A DNA stretch of 64,000 nucleotides from Rotaria macrura (lineage: Eukaryota; Rotifera; Eurotatoria; Philodinida; Philodinidae). The notes beneath the pieces are model-generated. The model was given only the letters and a program-made list of their open reading frames with translations, was not told the DNA's origin and did not search any database. Below, one piece after another: positions 1 through 11,021 of this stretch. The stretch is from NCBI GenBank assembly GCA_900239685.1, contig OENT01000008.1, forward strand, positions 62,001-126,000, given 5' to 3'. How positions within the stretch are numbered: position 1 is the first letter of the stretch; every line of letters starts with the position of its first letter. Both the position numbers and the translations under genes were made by a program.

Positions 1-3000
1 GAGCATACTCTTCAATATTTCCAGGTGATTGCTCTCGAACTGAAAAATAATGCTGAGACATGTGAAAAAGCTATGACTGATAGTACTTAGTAAGATCAAT
101 TGAAAAGAAAATTTTCAAGAAAAATGATTTCAATAGTGACAATTACAGTAGAAACTAATTCACATGAATATACTCTAGATAGCAACTTATCCTTAGTTAC
201 ACACGACAAGTTAGTTCTTCCATGACTTTCACTTCTTCTTCTTTTAAAACCTATCTTATTTTGTCTTAGAAATTTTCATTTTCCTACTGTGTTGATTCAT
301 CAAAAACGTATTGATTTAGAACGACTCGTTCGTTTTCAACACTTTGATAGTTATGCGATGCATGTTGTCATGATAGTGAAACACAAAAAAGAAAACGTTC
401 ATACATACCATCTATTTTATTTTTGGATATCTAAAATGAAAATTATGCTTATAAACTGCCGTACCATTGAATAAGTAGCAAAAGAATAATTTTATAAGAG
501 TCTTATTTAAAATAGATCATCGATACTCATGGTGTTCAATACATATTATTATCAAATTTAATTAGATAATTGAACAGGCAAAAACTTATCGTCGGAATGT
601 CAATTCAAGATATTGATATGAAAAAAATCGAACGAATAGTTCAATTTTTGGAAAAATGAAGAATGATATCATTGATAGTTTATTATCAATTGTTATGTTA
701 GGACGTTTGTAGAATCCTATTTGTCAGCGTGGTCTATATCTATACCCTCTACTCACTGATATAATTAGAAGAATGCCATCAATATTCATAATTAAAGATT
801 ACATTGTAATAAAACTCGGGTGTTCATGATGAGGGATTAAAATAAATCATACACTGTTTCTTTTATATCATATCAAACATATGAAATCAGCTATAGGATA
901 CTGTAAAAATTTGAGTGTTCATTACAGACATTTGTTTTGTTAGAAGTATCGAATGTTATGTGAACTTATGTTTACTGAGATAAGTCAGGAAAATGAAACA
1001 CACCTACTTCTTAATGTAATGTAAAGTTCAAAAATCAATATAGCTTGAGTTTTCAGTATAACTAAGACCTAAAGAACCAAAATTCAATATTATTTACTTG
1101 CCAATAGAATTATATTTCTTTGAAGAAAACACTCCGTCATTAGTTTTTGTCGATTGATGTTTTATCTCAATATTTGAACTATTTCTTTTCACTGCTTTCC
1201 TTATATACGAACAAGGTTACGTCACGAATGATCAATTTGTCAGAGTAAACAAATGACTCTATGTGTATTCAAAGGCGCACACACAATCATCACTTTTCCT
1301 CCGATTTGTCTCAATCTATCATCGTACTGATTTACAATATATGATAGTAAAACGGTAGATTGGTCGACGATTCGTCTACTCTCTCTGTTACATTATCAGC
1401 CTTTGAAAATTCATTGGACAAAAGCACGATTAAATTGAAAGAAAACCTAAATGTTTTTACTAGTGTGCTAGCAATTGTCAACACAATTGTTGTTCTTCTG
1501 ATACGTCAACATCGTTGCGGCAACGTTCTCTCATTAATATATAAAATCAAGAGCAAGGAACAGGTAAGAAATGAAAGTTAAAAAAACGAAATTCGACCTT
1601 TCTGAAACTAAGATGTTATTCTACATGATAGAAGATTGAAAATTTCAAAACTCTTCTCAATGAACGAAATCTAATATTGACAATGCAACTAAGTTTCTTG
1701 AAGATTTTCTTTGAATAAGAAGAAAATTCGATTTCTTCAAAATTTATGTTAAGTGATTTACATCTTGATATGAACCTTTCTTTGATAAAGGCTAAGAATT
1801 CTAGCAAAGAAAAACTCTTATTCATGGAGTACTCTTGATCTTGTTTGAAGTAGCACATCATTAACTGTGATAGTTAGCAAGTTTGAATGACTTGAGCAAG
1901 AAACAAAGAAATTCTTTCTAAAAAAATGTATTGATTATCAGTAGTTCAACTTTGTTTTTCGTGAAAAAGATCATGTTTATCAAACGTTATTTTTCTAAAT
2001 GACTTTCTCAGCGAAATAGAAAATCTTGGGAAATATAAAGATTCGAGAAATTCAACGTAAATTAATAAGACTTTTCGCATAGACTGATCAAAAGTTATTA
2101 ACATATCGTTTTTATTAGAATTTGAATATCGAGTTTCGCTATTTCTAGATGTTTGAAACATTTCGAATCAAGTTAAATTCATCCGAGTAATATTCTTGAA
2201 GAATCATTCTACGATCGAAAATAACTGACTGTATGTCAATAATTAACGACGCAAGTGTTCTCTGCAGTAAGATAGACATGTGACATTTTCAGTTTTTATC
2301 CTAAGTTGGAAATTGAGTTTCATTACATTCTTTTAAGTTAAATCTTCTATTACCGAGAAGGACTACAACCGAACGTAACTGTTATGACTAAGGATTCTGT
2401 AACTCCAAAGGCATATAAACTTGTGGGCATCTCTCAGTTATGCAGGATTATATGTTTATTATTGTACGAAATCAAAATAGTTACTTTCCTAGTTGAATTA
2501 ATCGATTAAGAGCAAGAAAACCTACCATAGATTGTGAATTGTTTTTGTCTAACTATGTTACTAGAAGAAAATGCATATTTTAAAAAAACAACTTACATCT
2601 CTCATACTAGGAATGTGAAAAAAAATATGTTGGAATATATTTTAAGCGATAGTAGTGGTTCGAAACACAATCAATGTGATATATATATATATTCATTAGG
2701 AATAAAGTCGTAATGAAGAAAAAAATTAAATTCGATTAATTCAAATCAACTTACTTGCAAGCGATTTTGTCTTGAAAGGGAAAATGAAAAATTTATTTTC
2801 TATTTAACGAGCAACAGAAATCTAAATTTGAAATATTATTCCGATACATGATACTGTAACTAGTAGTATATAGTAAGCAACAACATTTAGTAGATTCGAT
2901 AAAAGAAAAACATAATCGATATGCCTGTTGTTTATTTTTCTCGATGTAAAATACGGAATATTACATTTAAGTCTAAGTCAAAAAAAAAACAGAATTTTTC

Positions 3001-3441
3001 ATATGTTCAGTAAATAATTACTCTTTGACACTTGATAAAGCTCATATAATATTGTTTATTTCATCTCATTGATACTCTTTTCAAGCTCACTGATTGTTAG
3101 CGTCCTCTTTCTCATCGCTTGTTATTTATTGGAAAAAACTTCTAACAATCCTCATAACTTATCGTTGTTTTTTCTGTTCTCTACGCATTTTTTCCTGTTT
3201 CTCGTATAAATATTTCTTTCTCAGATTTTTTTCTCTTTGTAGTTTTTGTTTTTTTCTGAAAATTTCCTCGTTTCTCATTGTCTACCGACTGACACAAAAA
3301 TGTCCGATCTATCATATATTTCTCGTCATCATCTTGTTCTAACTATCATAATGACTTATTTTCATTTCAATTGACACGTTATGCCGCTTGTTACTATTGT
3401 TTAAAAAAAAAGTGATCTACAGAGTACTTCCGGTGTTCATC
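1..3441. other. Gene-poor AT-rich stretch, left end
   Basis: I see no gene I can support here. Several frames stay open for 60-80 codons (for example 1360-1581 on + and 1946-2161 on -), but in DNA this AT-rich such runs are expected by chance. None shows a family motif, a signal peptide or convincing splice partners. A short AT dinucleotide run lies at about 2679-2693. The last 20 or so bases belong to the leader of the M-Ras gene: an acceptor-like AG at 3421-3422 is followed by a 19-nt leader before its ATG. Confidence 0.5.
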
Positions 3442-4191
3442 ATGCAAAGTGCTCCACCTGATAATGCAGTAACCTATAAATTGGTGGTCGTTGGTGAGGG
3501 TGGTGTTGGCAAATCTGCCCTTACCATTCAAGTAAACATCGATGGAAAAACTTGAATAAAAGCAAAAAGATTTACTTTCGATTTCGATTTTAGTTTTTTC
3601 AGAAAATGTTCGTTGAAGATTATGATCCAACCATAGAAGATAGTTATATTCAACATGTTGAAGTTGATAAACAAGTATGTGTACTCGATGTTCTTGACAC
3701 GGCTGGTCAAGAAGAATTTTCTGCTTTACGTGAACAATACATGCGTAAAGGTGACGGTTTTCTTATCGTTTATTCTGTGATTGATGCTAATTCATTTAAA
3801 AATACTCGACAATTTTATAATCAAATACTTCGTGTTAAAGACAGGTATTTGATTTTTTAACAAAAAAACAGAACTTTTCGAATGAAAGTATATACAATAT
3901 TTATACATGTATTTGTTTTTTTCTCTTGATAGAAAATCGTATCCTATGATTCTGGTTGCAAACAAAATTGATTTAGTTCATTTAAGAAAAATATCTGAAG
4001 AAGAAGGCCGTGAATTAGCAACCGAATTACAAATCCCATATATTGAAACCAGTGCCAAAGTACCTCCTGTAAATGTTGATGCTGCATTTCATGAACTTGT
4101 TCGTGCCATTCGACAACAAAATCAAATTCAATATCCAACGAAAAAGAAACGAAAAAAACGTCGATATTTTAATCGTTGTCGACTAATGTGA
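3442..4191 (+). CDS. MRAS: M-Ras-like small GTPase
   Basis: Membrane-anchored Ras-family GTP switch, closest by remembered sequence to M-Ras (R-Ras3). There are three exons: 3442-3531, 3594-3844 and 3933-4191 (199 aa, all phases consistent). The P-loop GEGGVGKS is at residues 18-25, the Ras-type effector segment reads YDPTIEDSY, then come DTAGQEE, VANKID and ETSAK. M-Ras-like runs include FFQK before the effector loop, LRVKDR and the IPYIETSAK block. The tail has a polybasic stretch (KKKRKKRR) and ends in CRLM, a CaaX-type prenylation signal with terminal Met. Exon 2 must start at 3594: using the nearer AG at 3601-3602 would delete FFQ. An acceptor-like AG lies 19 nt before the ATG. Family assignment is firm; M-Ras over R-Ras is likely. 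Confidence 0.93.
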
Positions 4192-6951
4192 TGAGAAATG
4201 TTTAAATAGCAATCACTCAAATTGCTATTTTAAACTTTTCTCTTTTTCTTCTATTATCTCTATTGTTTATGTGCCTTTTTTTCTTATTTATGTATTTAGT
4301 GTGTCTGGGTGTCTGTATTAATTTCTAGCTCAACTCTTTTGTCAACGTGTGCATTGTATGAAAAATTAATTCAAAGAAAATTTTGTGCAACGATTTTAAA
4401 TAATATTTCTTCGAAGTGAATCATTAAATAGAGTGGATTATTAAAACATAAAGAATGGACTACGCGCAAACTTTTCTTTGAGTTATATCTATTAAATCAG
4501 ATATAATTAGAAGATTTATATGATTATATATAGAAGTCTTTCAAAAGATTACGCTAGATTGAACTAGTGTATATAAACGTTCTTCATTCGTAGTGAGTAT
4601 GAAAACTCATGCCGAAATGAATATCCAAAAATCATTGGTTGGCTAATACTAATAAACTTCAAATAGAAATTCGATCAATATCGAATACTTTTTCGTACAA
4701 ATTCATTTATCGAATACTAATTATTGATGAAAAATATTTTCTATCATACATTGATTCTGACCATAGAGTATATTAAAATATTTGTGTAGTACAAGTTACG
4801 AGAAGGAAATAATACTTTAAAGCGAATGAATCGAATAACTTGAACGAGTAGGTATGATTTGTGTTAACCAAGACATATATTCTACATTGAATAGAATTAA
4901 ATGATTCGATAATAATAAGAAAAAAAAACTTAGTGAATGCGATAATGCGTGAATATATTTGGACAAGTAAGTTATTCAGTTTTAAGTTATTCATATCAAT
5001 CTAATATATTCGACAGTCTATTAACATACCTTATCGAACTTAATATATCGTCTAAGTTATTTTCTTTTTGATATTACTTACTTTGAATGAGAGAAAGTTT
5101 CGTTTTTTTAATGTAATTGTACATGAATATCAATCCATTGAACTAGTTGAATGGTGAATACAATATACATTTACTATCGATTTATTTCAATAGACCACTG
5201 TCAAGAATATTCTATTTACTGATACATTAGTAGATATCGTCCAAATTTTTTATTGTTCGATTAATACGTATGAATTTAACTGCTAATAAAATATCAGAAT
5301 ACTTATTTAGATTTGTGGTTTTTTATTTCAAGAACCATTATGATAACTAGGTATTTATTTTCTTTTTCACATAAATTTCTGCACCTAATAATTGTGTTCT
5401 ACTATTTACCGATGAGTAATGAGGCGTTAAATAAATTTTATGAATGCAATGCATGTCTAACATTTAGCAAAGATAATTTATCATCTAATAATCAATCTTT
5501 ACTATTTTCTACATAACTAGGAAGAGATGCCAACACTTGTTGTGATTGAATTCATGATTTATGCCATTGTGAAATAAAGTGACGTGATGTGATTCATCAT
5601 TATCGCATTTCATTCCTATTAAAATGTCAATATTGATCAATTTCCGAATATAAATAACAGTAAATCATTCAAGATTCATTTTTTCTATTGAGCTCACTCA
5701 ACTTTATGACAATAGTCAAGCAACAGTCGTATGTGTACTTAACATGTGCAAAATTTAATGCATTCAGTAATCAAATAACTATTGCATTCACGTATAAATG
5801 ATCACAATAATTCTTGAAGAAAATAATACTTTTGTGCATGTATACCAAATAAGAAAGCCAATTTCAGTACTTGAATATGCGTGTGTGAAACTTAGATATT
5901 CATGAAAGAATCAACACATACAGTACACTATCAGAAATATTAGAAAATATCTCCAATAATTCAATGCAAACTTTAGATCTCGACTCTACTAGTAGTTCGG
6001 ATGGATTCAATCATCATGAAGAATCATTTTAATTGTATCAAGCATTAATCTAATATGGATATCGTAAATATGATATTGCTATCGTGTATGAAACATCTGG
6101 ATCGATTCTATCTCTGCGTCATTGTATCTTTTTAATTATCGCCTTGGGTTTCAATTGGCTTGGCATTACTCTACGTTTGCAAAAGTCAGATTGATCACTG
6201 CCGAATGTTCTTTTCGAACTTATCGTTCGAAAAAAGAACCCATTAAACACTTGAAAACTTATCAGGTTTTGTTTTTCATGTTGAATCCTTTTGATTCTAC
6301 TACTTGGATTTTTTTGAAGTTTGTTTTCTATATTTGTTCAGACGTATGATCATGAAACATTTTTGTTTAAGTTAATTGTCAAAATAAATATCAAACAATA
6401 TGTATGATTCACTATTCATTGAAGATACGTCACGAAAAAGAGGGCCATGACCTATAGATGTATTTCACTACTTGGAGTTTCAGTGTCAAGTGTTTGTGAC
6501 TACACAGTATAGATTTTCTTGAAGAAATCATCGAAATAAGAAAACAAAGAATAAAACACTCATGTTGAGTAAGATATTAGCGTTTTATCTAAGAAGAAAT
6601 AGAGGCAAATATTACGTAGATATAATATTCATTTGAAGTGATCTTAGAACGTTTTTCTTTCTGTCACTTTTTGATTTCTATGTTGAAGGAATCGAATCAA
6701 TCAGAAGAGAAAAAAAATAGAATAATAATGCAGTTTTTTCTTCTTGTCAATCGGAAAGAGAAAGTCAAGGAGCCACCTACCGAGAAAACGCTTGTATGTT
6801 TGCTATTGTTGTTATGCATTTTAAATGTTTCTCTGTCGTTAAAGTCTTTTCCTCCTATGAATCAAACGACAATTCGCACCAAAAAAAAAAAGAAGAATTT
6901 CACACATATACTTAATGCGTTCCTTTCTTGCTAAATAAGTTAAAACGCAAA
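4192..6951. other. Intergenic, no supported gene
   Basis: This AT-rich spacer separates M-Ras from the next + strand gene. The first few hundred bases are probably the M-Ras 3' UTR and terminator. Frames at 6122-6349 and 6638-6934 are open, but I find no motif, no consistent exon chain and no similarity I recognise. I treat them as chance. Confidence 0.5.
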
Positions 6952-7805
6952 ATGTCACAGCGAAACGTTCGACATGGTAAATTAAACAGCGATTATTATT
7001 TTTATTATTATCTGTCAAAATGCTAACGAAACTTTATCTTTATTAAATTAAATTTAGTTTCAACCAATGTTCCATCGGCTCGAACTACAGTCAAGAGTGC
7101 CGTATCTACTACTAGTAGTAGTCGACCAACAAACACAGCAATGTCGCGAGCAAGCAACATGGATTTTGTTGATTACATCGCAGCGGATGTATCGAGGTAA
7201 ATCGGCTACTTACAATGAATCAATCTAAGAACGAGTGGAATGAAAATAGAAGAATTTTTTTATTAGAAAAGAAATAATTCACAAAGAACAAGAAGCACAT
7301 CGAATATGGACAGCTAAATTTGATCCATGGTTAATTGATGAATATCGAAAAGTGAGATATGCTTAATTTTCTTAAAGGGAAAGAAGAAAGATTTTTTTCA
7401 TTATTAATGATGAACTACAGATGTACGATAGTGTTGCCAAAGTTCATGGTATTTCTCGCGAGAATAGTCTTATTTCTTTGAAACGTACAGAATGGCAACA
7501 ACCAGCAAATGTCTTTCCTCCGGTACAAAACCGTCTAGCAGGTCAACGTCGTCGACGTTTATTAGGAGCATTTCCGGAAACGGAAAATGACGTGAGTATC
7601 TTCAATTATTTTTGTTTTATTTTTGATTAATGATTGATATGCTAAAATCTTTTTCTTTTGTCTTTCTTGTTAATCGTAGAAGATTGGTTGGAGAATTCTT
7701 CCACAACATGCTATTGAAATTTATGGACGTACAAAATCAGTTAACATTAAGCCGTTGCCGCAAAAATATAAATTTTCTAGTTGGCCTGTAGAAAGTTTCA
7801 GTTGA
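6952..7805 (+). CDS. Unrecognised 181-aa protein, five exons
   Basis: I do not recognise this protein. Five exons (6952-6976, 7058-7196, 7267-7351, 7421-7591, 7680-7805) join through GT-AG introns of 69-88 bp with matching phases into one 181-aa frame, which makes a real gene likely. The N-terminal 45 residues are Ser/Thr-rich and probably disordered. A charged segment follows (RKEIIHKEQEAHRIWTAKFD), then an arginine cluster (QRRRRLL) and a tail containing KIGWRILPQ. Small basic proteins with W-K-F and GWR-type patches occur among ciliary microtubule inner proteins, and rotifers are heavily ciliated. That is only a suggestion: I could not match a specific family. No signal peptide or membrane segment is visible. 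Confidence 0.72.
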
Positions 7806-8633
7806 TTTCTTTTTGAAATTTCCTTATGTACTTTATTTTCATCCTTAATCAAGATAATAATAAAGAAAGAAAAATACATGAAGATATGAAAGATATGAGA
7901 TAAGCAATATCATGGCTGTCGAAGGAACACTACGCTTATTGCTTGTGCAATGTTTTGTCGTTATGAGAATACAATGAAGAAAAAGAAAATGCAGAGAAAA
8001 GAAAAAGTATGTTAAAATGATGTGAAGCATTCATTTATCTTTCTTCCTCACTCGCTGGCTCGGTCTCTTCGTTTCTTTTTTTTGACAAACACGAATAAGC
8101 TATGTTAGCTTCACTATCGCAGTGATCATCGTCAATCGTCGTTATGAGAGAGAGTGAAGGATGCAACAAAAAGAATAGGACGCGCATATGTATATATATA
8201 TATGTATGTATGTATGTATATTCACATATATATATATATATATATTTTTATATATGGCTAGTATTTATTATATATGCATTCGATCAGGCTACTCATAATG
8301 TGTTTGTACAGATATTTATTATTGTAGCATATGAATGTATATGCAGACATAATTGTGTGTAGTTTTATTTGCTAAATTTCACCTTGATCTACGTTCATGA
8401 TGCAGTACTTATTGGTTATGACGTTTATTCGTTGAATGTCTAGTTCATATTACTTGCCAAAAAAAAATTTCATCATCTTATGGGACATATAATATTTCTT
8501 CTCGAATTAATTTTTGATACTGTCTTGATATGTATCTGTGTATATATACATGAATATCAACACGTTCTCATGTTCATTGTAGAATTATTAATAATCAATT
8601 TAAAATTCTTGTATAATTAAATATAAAATCAAA
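7806..8633. other. Spacer with TA/TATG microsatellite
   Basis: The 3' flank of the 181-aa gene and the 5' flank of the first calcium-sensor cassette. A compound TA/TGTA microsatellite occupies roughly 8187-8256. No other feature is seen. The promoter of the first calcium-sensor cassette would have to lie here. Confidence 0.5.
8187..8256. repeat. Compound TA / TGTA microsatellite
   Basis: Alternating TA dinucleotides are interrupted by three TGTA units and a short CACATA stretch, then continue as TA. It is an ordinary simple repeat. Confidence 0.9.
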
Positions 8634-9259
8634 ATGGGACAAAAGACGACTAAACAAAAGAAAGATTTAACTCATTTGTCAGATGAAGAACTTCAACAAT
8701 TAACAAAAAATACAACGTACTCAAAACAACAAATTCAAGAATGGCATACAGGATTTCTTCGGTATAAAAATAGACTATGATAATAGACTGAAAATAATAT
8801 ATTTATGGATACATTTCTATATGTTTTTCTTTTGTTTTTATTATCTAGTGACTGTCCCAATGGCAAACTTGACAAAAAGAAATTTCTAGAAGTTTATAAG
8901 GTAAAAAAACATGCATAGATATATATTAGTTGATATGGAAACTCTTTATTATTGTTTCATTTAGAGATTTTATCCCGAAGGTAAAGCGGAAAAATTTTGC
9001 ACACAAGTTTTTAAAGCATTCGGTAAATATTGATTGAAACACTTCATGTGTTTTTATTCAGTTCTATAATTAGATTCCGATGATAATGGCTACATCGACT
9101 TTGTTGAATTTCTAATTGCTGTGAACATAACATCCCATGGTATGTATTTCTACACGAGAAAAGGAACGATTTCATTAATTATTCATGCTATTTTTAGGCG
9201 ATGTCACTGAAAAACTTCGATTAACATTCGACATGTACGATATGAACAAAAATGGAAAG
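8634..9259 (+). CDS. NCS-family N-terminal half (cassette 1)
   Basis: N-terminal half of a neuronal calcium sensor of the neurocalcin/hippocalcin/VILIP type. Five exons (8634-8761, 8849-8900, 8965-9022, 9074-9139, 9198-9259) give 122 in-frame codons. It starts MGQK, a myristoylation-type N-terminus. EF1 is the degenerate CPNG form typical of the family, and EF2 reads DSDDNGYIDFVE. The frame stops mid-loop in EF3 (DMNKNGK) at a GT donor in phase 0. I find no exon for the rest of EF3 or EF4 before the next gene starts at 10171. The acceptor at 10735 in the downstream gene is also phase 0; joining to it would complete the loop as DMNKNGKIDKKE. So this is either an alternative 5' cassette of that gene or a 3'-truncated duplicate. 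The intact reading frame and good splice sites argue against long decay. Confidence 0.85.
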
Positions 9260-10170
9260 GTAATTTTGATGCATGAAGTCTCATGAGAGATAATAAGAAT
9301 ACCCGATGAAATGCTGTAGATGTACCCCTATGTGACTTACAATTGCTTTGAATGTATATATATATATATACAAAAAATAACCCCACATATACGCTTTGGC
9401 AACCACTATTATTATGTAGTATAAATTAGAACATCTGTTACACACATATATATCTCGACTTTGGTTATGTCTACTAAGCGGAAAAAAAGAAAAATACCAA
9501 GTGTTTTTGTCATTGTCTATTCTTCTTGTGTTCTTGGAATCTATGTAAGAAGCTCTACCGCTGCTTCCCACACATTACTTTTGCTACCACAAGATTTCTT
9601 TTCTATGCTTTCTTTTTCTTCTTCAACCAAGACTAAGATATTAAAAATACGAGTCGCAAAGGACGCTCGTAGTATCGCATCATCGCACATTCTCGTTACA
9701 TTGTATCTTTAGCAAACTCAAACATGCAGATAAACCAATAACAAGAGTTAGAAAACCGAGCATAAATTGAATTCTTATATGTATGTGTAGTGCATCTTTG
9801 ATAACCGCTTTCCTTCTCTATTCTATTTCACAAGCTTCTGAAGCTTGTCGACAACATTTGTCGTCGTGGGATAGAGAAAAGAAAAGAGTTGTATTAGAGA
9901 GAAGACAGAACATAAAAGCGACTTGTATTGTATGCGTGTGTTAGTCAAAGAACAACACATCATTTACTGTTTTGTTTGCAATTGTTTTTTATGCGTATTA
10001 TACTTTGTGTACACCTTTCGTTCTTTCTTGCTTTCATTCTAAATTTTTCATATTGTTTTTACCTTTCTTCTTCTTGGTTCTCTCATATCATCTCATACAT
10101 AAATAGATTTTTCTCACATTTTTACAATTACCTATAATTCAGATTTAGCTGTTTTTCCAATAATTTCACC
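9260..10170. other. Spacer between the two calcium-sensor halves
   Basis: I searched this spacer for exons encoding the missing EF3-EF4 half of the upstream cassette and found none. It holds a short TA run at about 9355-9371 and otherwise nothing recognisable. If the upstream cassette splices to 10735, this is intronic and also contains the promoter of the downstream start. A 20-bp near-palindrome around AAGCTTCTGAAGCTT at about 9831-9846 was noted without a function. Confidence 0.5.
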
Positions 10171-11021
10171 ATGGGTCATAAAGAAAGTAAAACAGTCGGC
10201 ATTGAACTAGACGATGACATGGTTGATCGTCTTACAAAAAATACGAACTATACACCAGAACAAATTCGTCAATGGCATCAAGCATTTTTGCGTGATTGTC
10301 CAAATGGAAAACTATCACCAAGACAATTTACTGAAGTCTATAAGAAATTTTATCCAGAACATGAAGCTGAAAAATACAGTCTGCAAGTATTCCGTACATT
10401 TGATATGGATAATAATGGCTATATTGATTTCGTTGAATTTCTACTCGCTGTGAACATTAATTCAAATGGTGATGTTCGCGATAAACTTGGTCTTGCTTTC
10501 GATATTTACGATTTGAATTCTAATGGACAAGTAAGACAGTAAAGATCGTACTTTTTTCTTCTTCTGTCTATGTGTACATATATGCTCAACAGTACGCTCA
10601 TGACATGTATTGTTGCATCACTTATTATCTTACGTTGGTCGTTTCTGCGCGTGTTTAATCCGCAACTAGTTTCTTGTCCTAAAGTCTAGTAATATGTCAC
10701 GTTAAGTTATTGTTTTCGTTTTTCTTTTGTTTAGATCGACAAAAAAGAAATGACCAAAGTGATTACGGCTATTTATGAACTTTTAGGTATGCATGACATT
10801 TTAATTTTTGATCGTTAGATAATTTACATGGTTTATGTTGTTCTCTTTCTTTTATTTGAGGCGAAGATAATCGCAAAGGTGATAATTCTCCTGAAAGTCG
10901 TGTGAAGAAAATCATGGAAAAATTAGATCTCAATGATGATAAAAATATTTCACGCGAAGAATTCGTTGAAGGTTGTCTTAAAGATGAAGTACTTCGACAT
11001 CTATTAGTGCCCAATGTTTAA
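10171..11021 (+). CDS. Neuronal calcium sensor (hippocalcin/neurocalcin-like)
   Basis: EF-hand calcium-myristoyl switch protein that regulates membrane-bound targets when calcium rises. Exons 10171-10530, 10735-10786 and 10861-11021 give 190 aa, the usual family length. It begins MGHKESK (myristoylation-type Gly2). EF1 is the disabled CPNG form. EF2 is DMDNNGYIDFVE and EF3 is DLNSNGQIDKKE. EF4 is DLNDDKNISREE, with Lys at the position usually held by Gly. The first exon covers in one piece what the upstream cassette splits over five exons. The two N-terminal halves are clearly paralogous (both carry TKNT-Y then Q-I-Q/R-WH, DCPNGKL, NGYIDFVEFL, LAVNI/IAVNI). Which vertebrate subtype it corresponds to is not settled. 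Confidence 0.93.
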
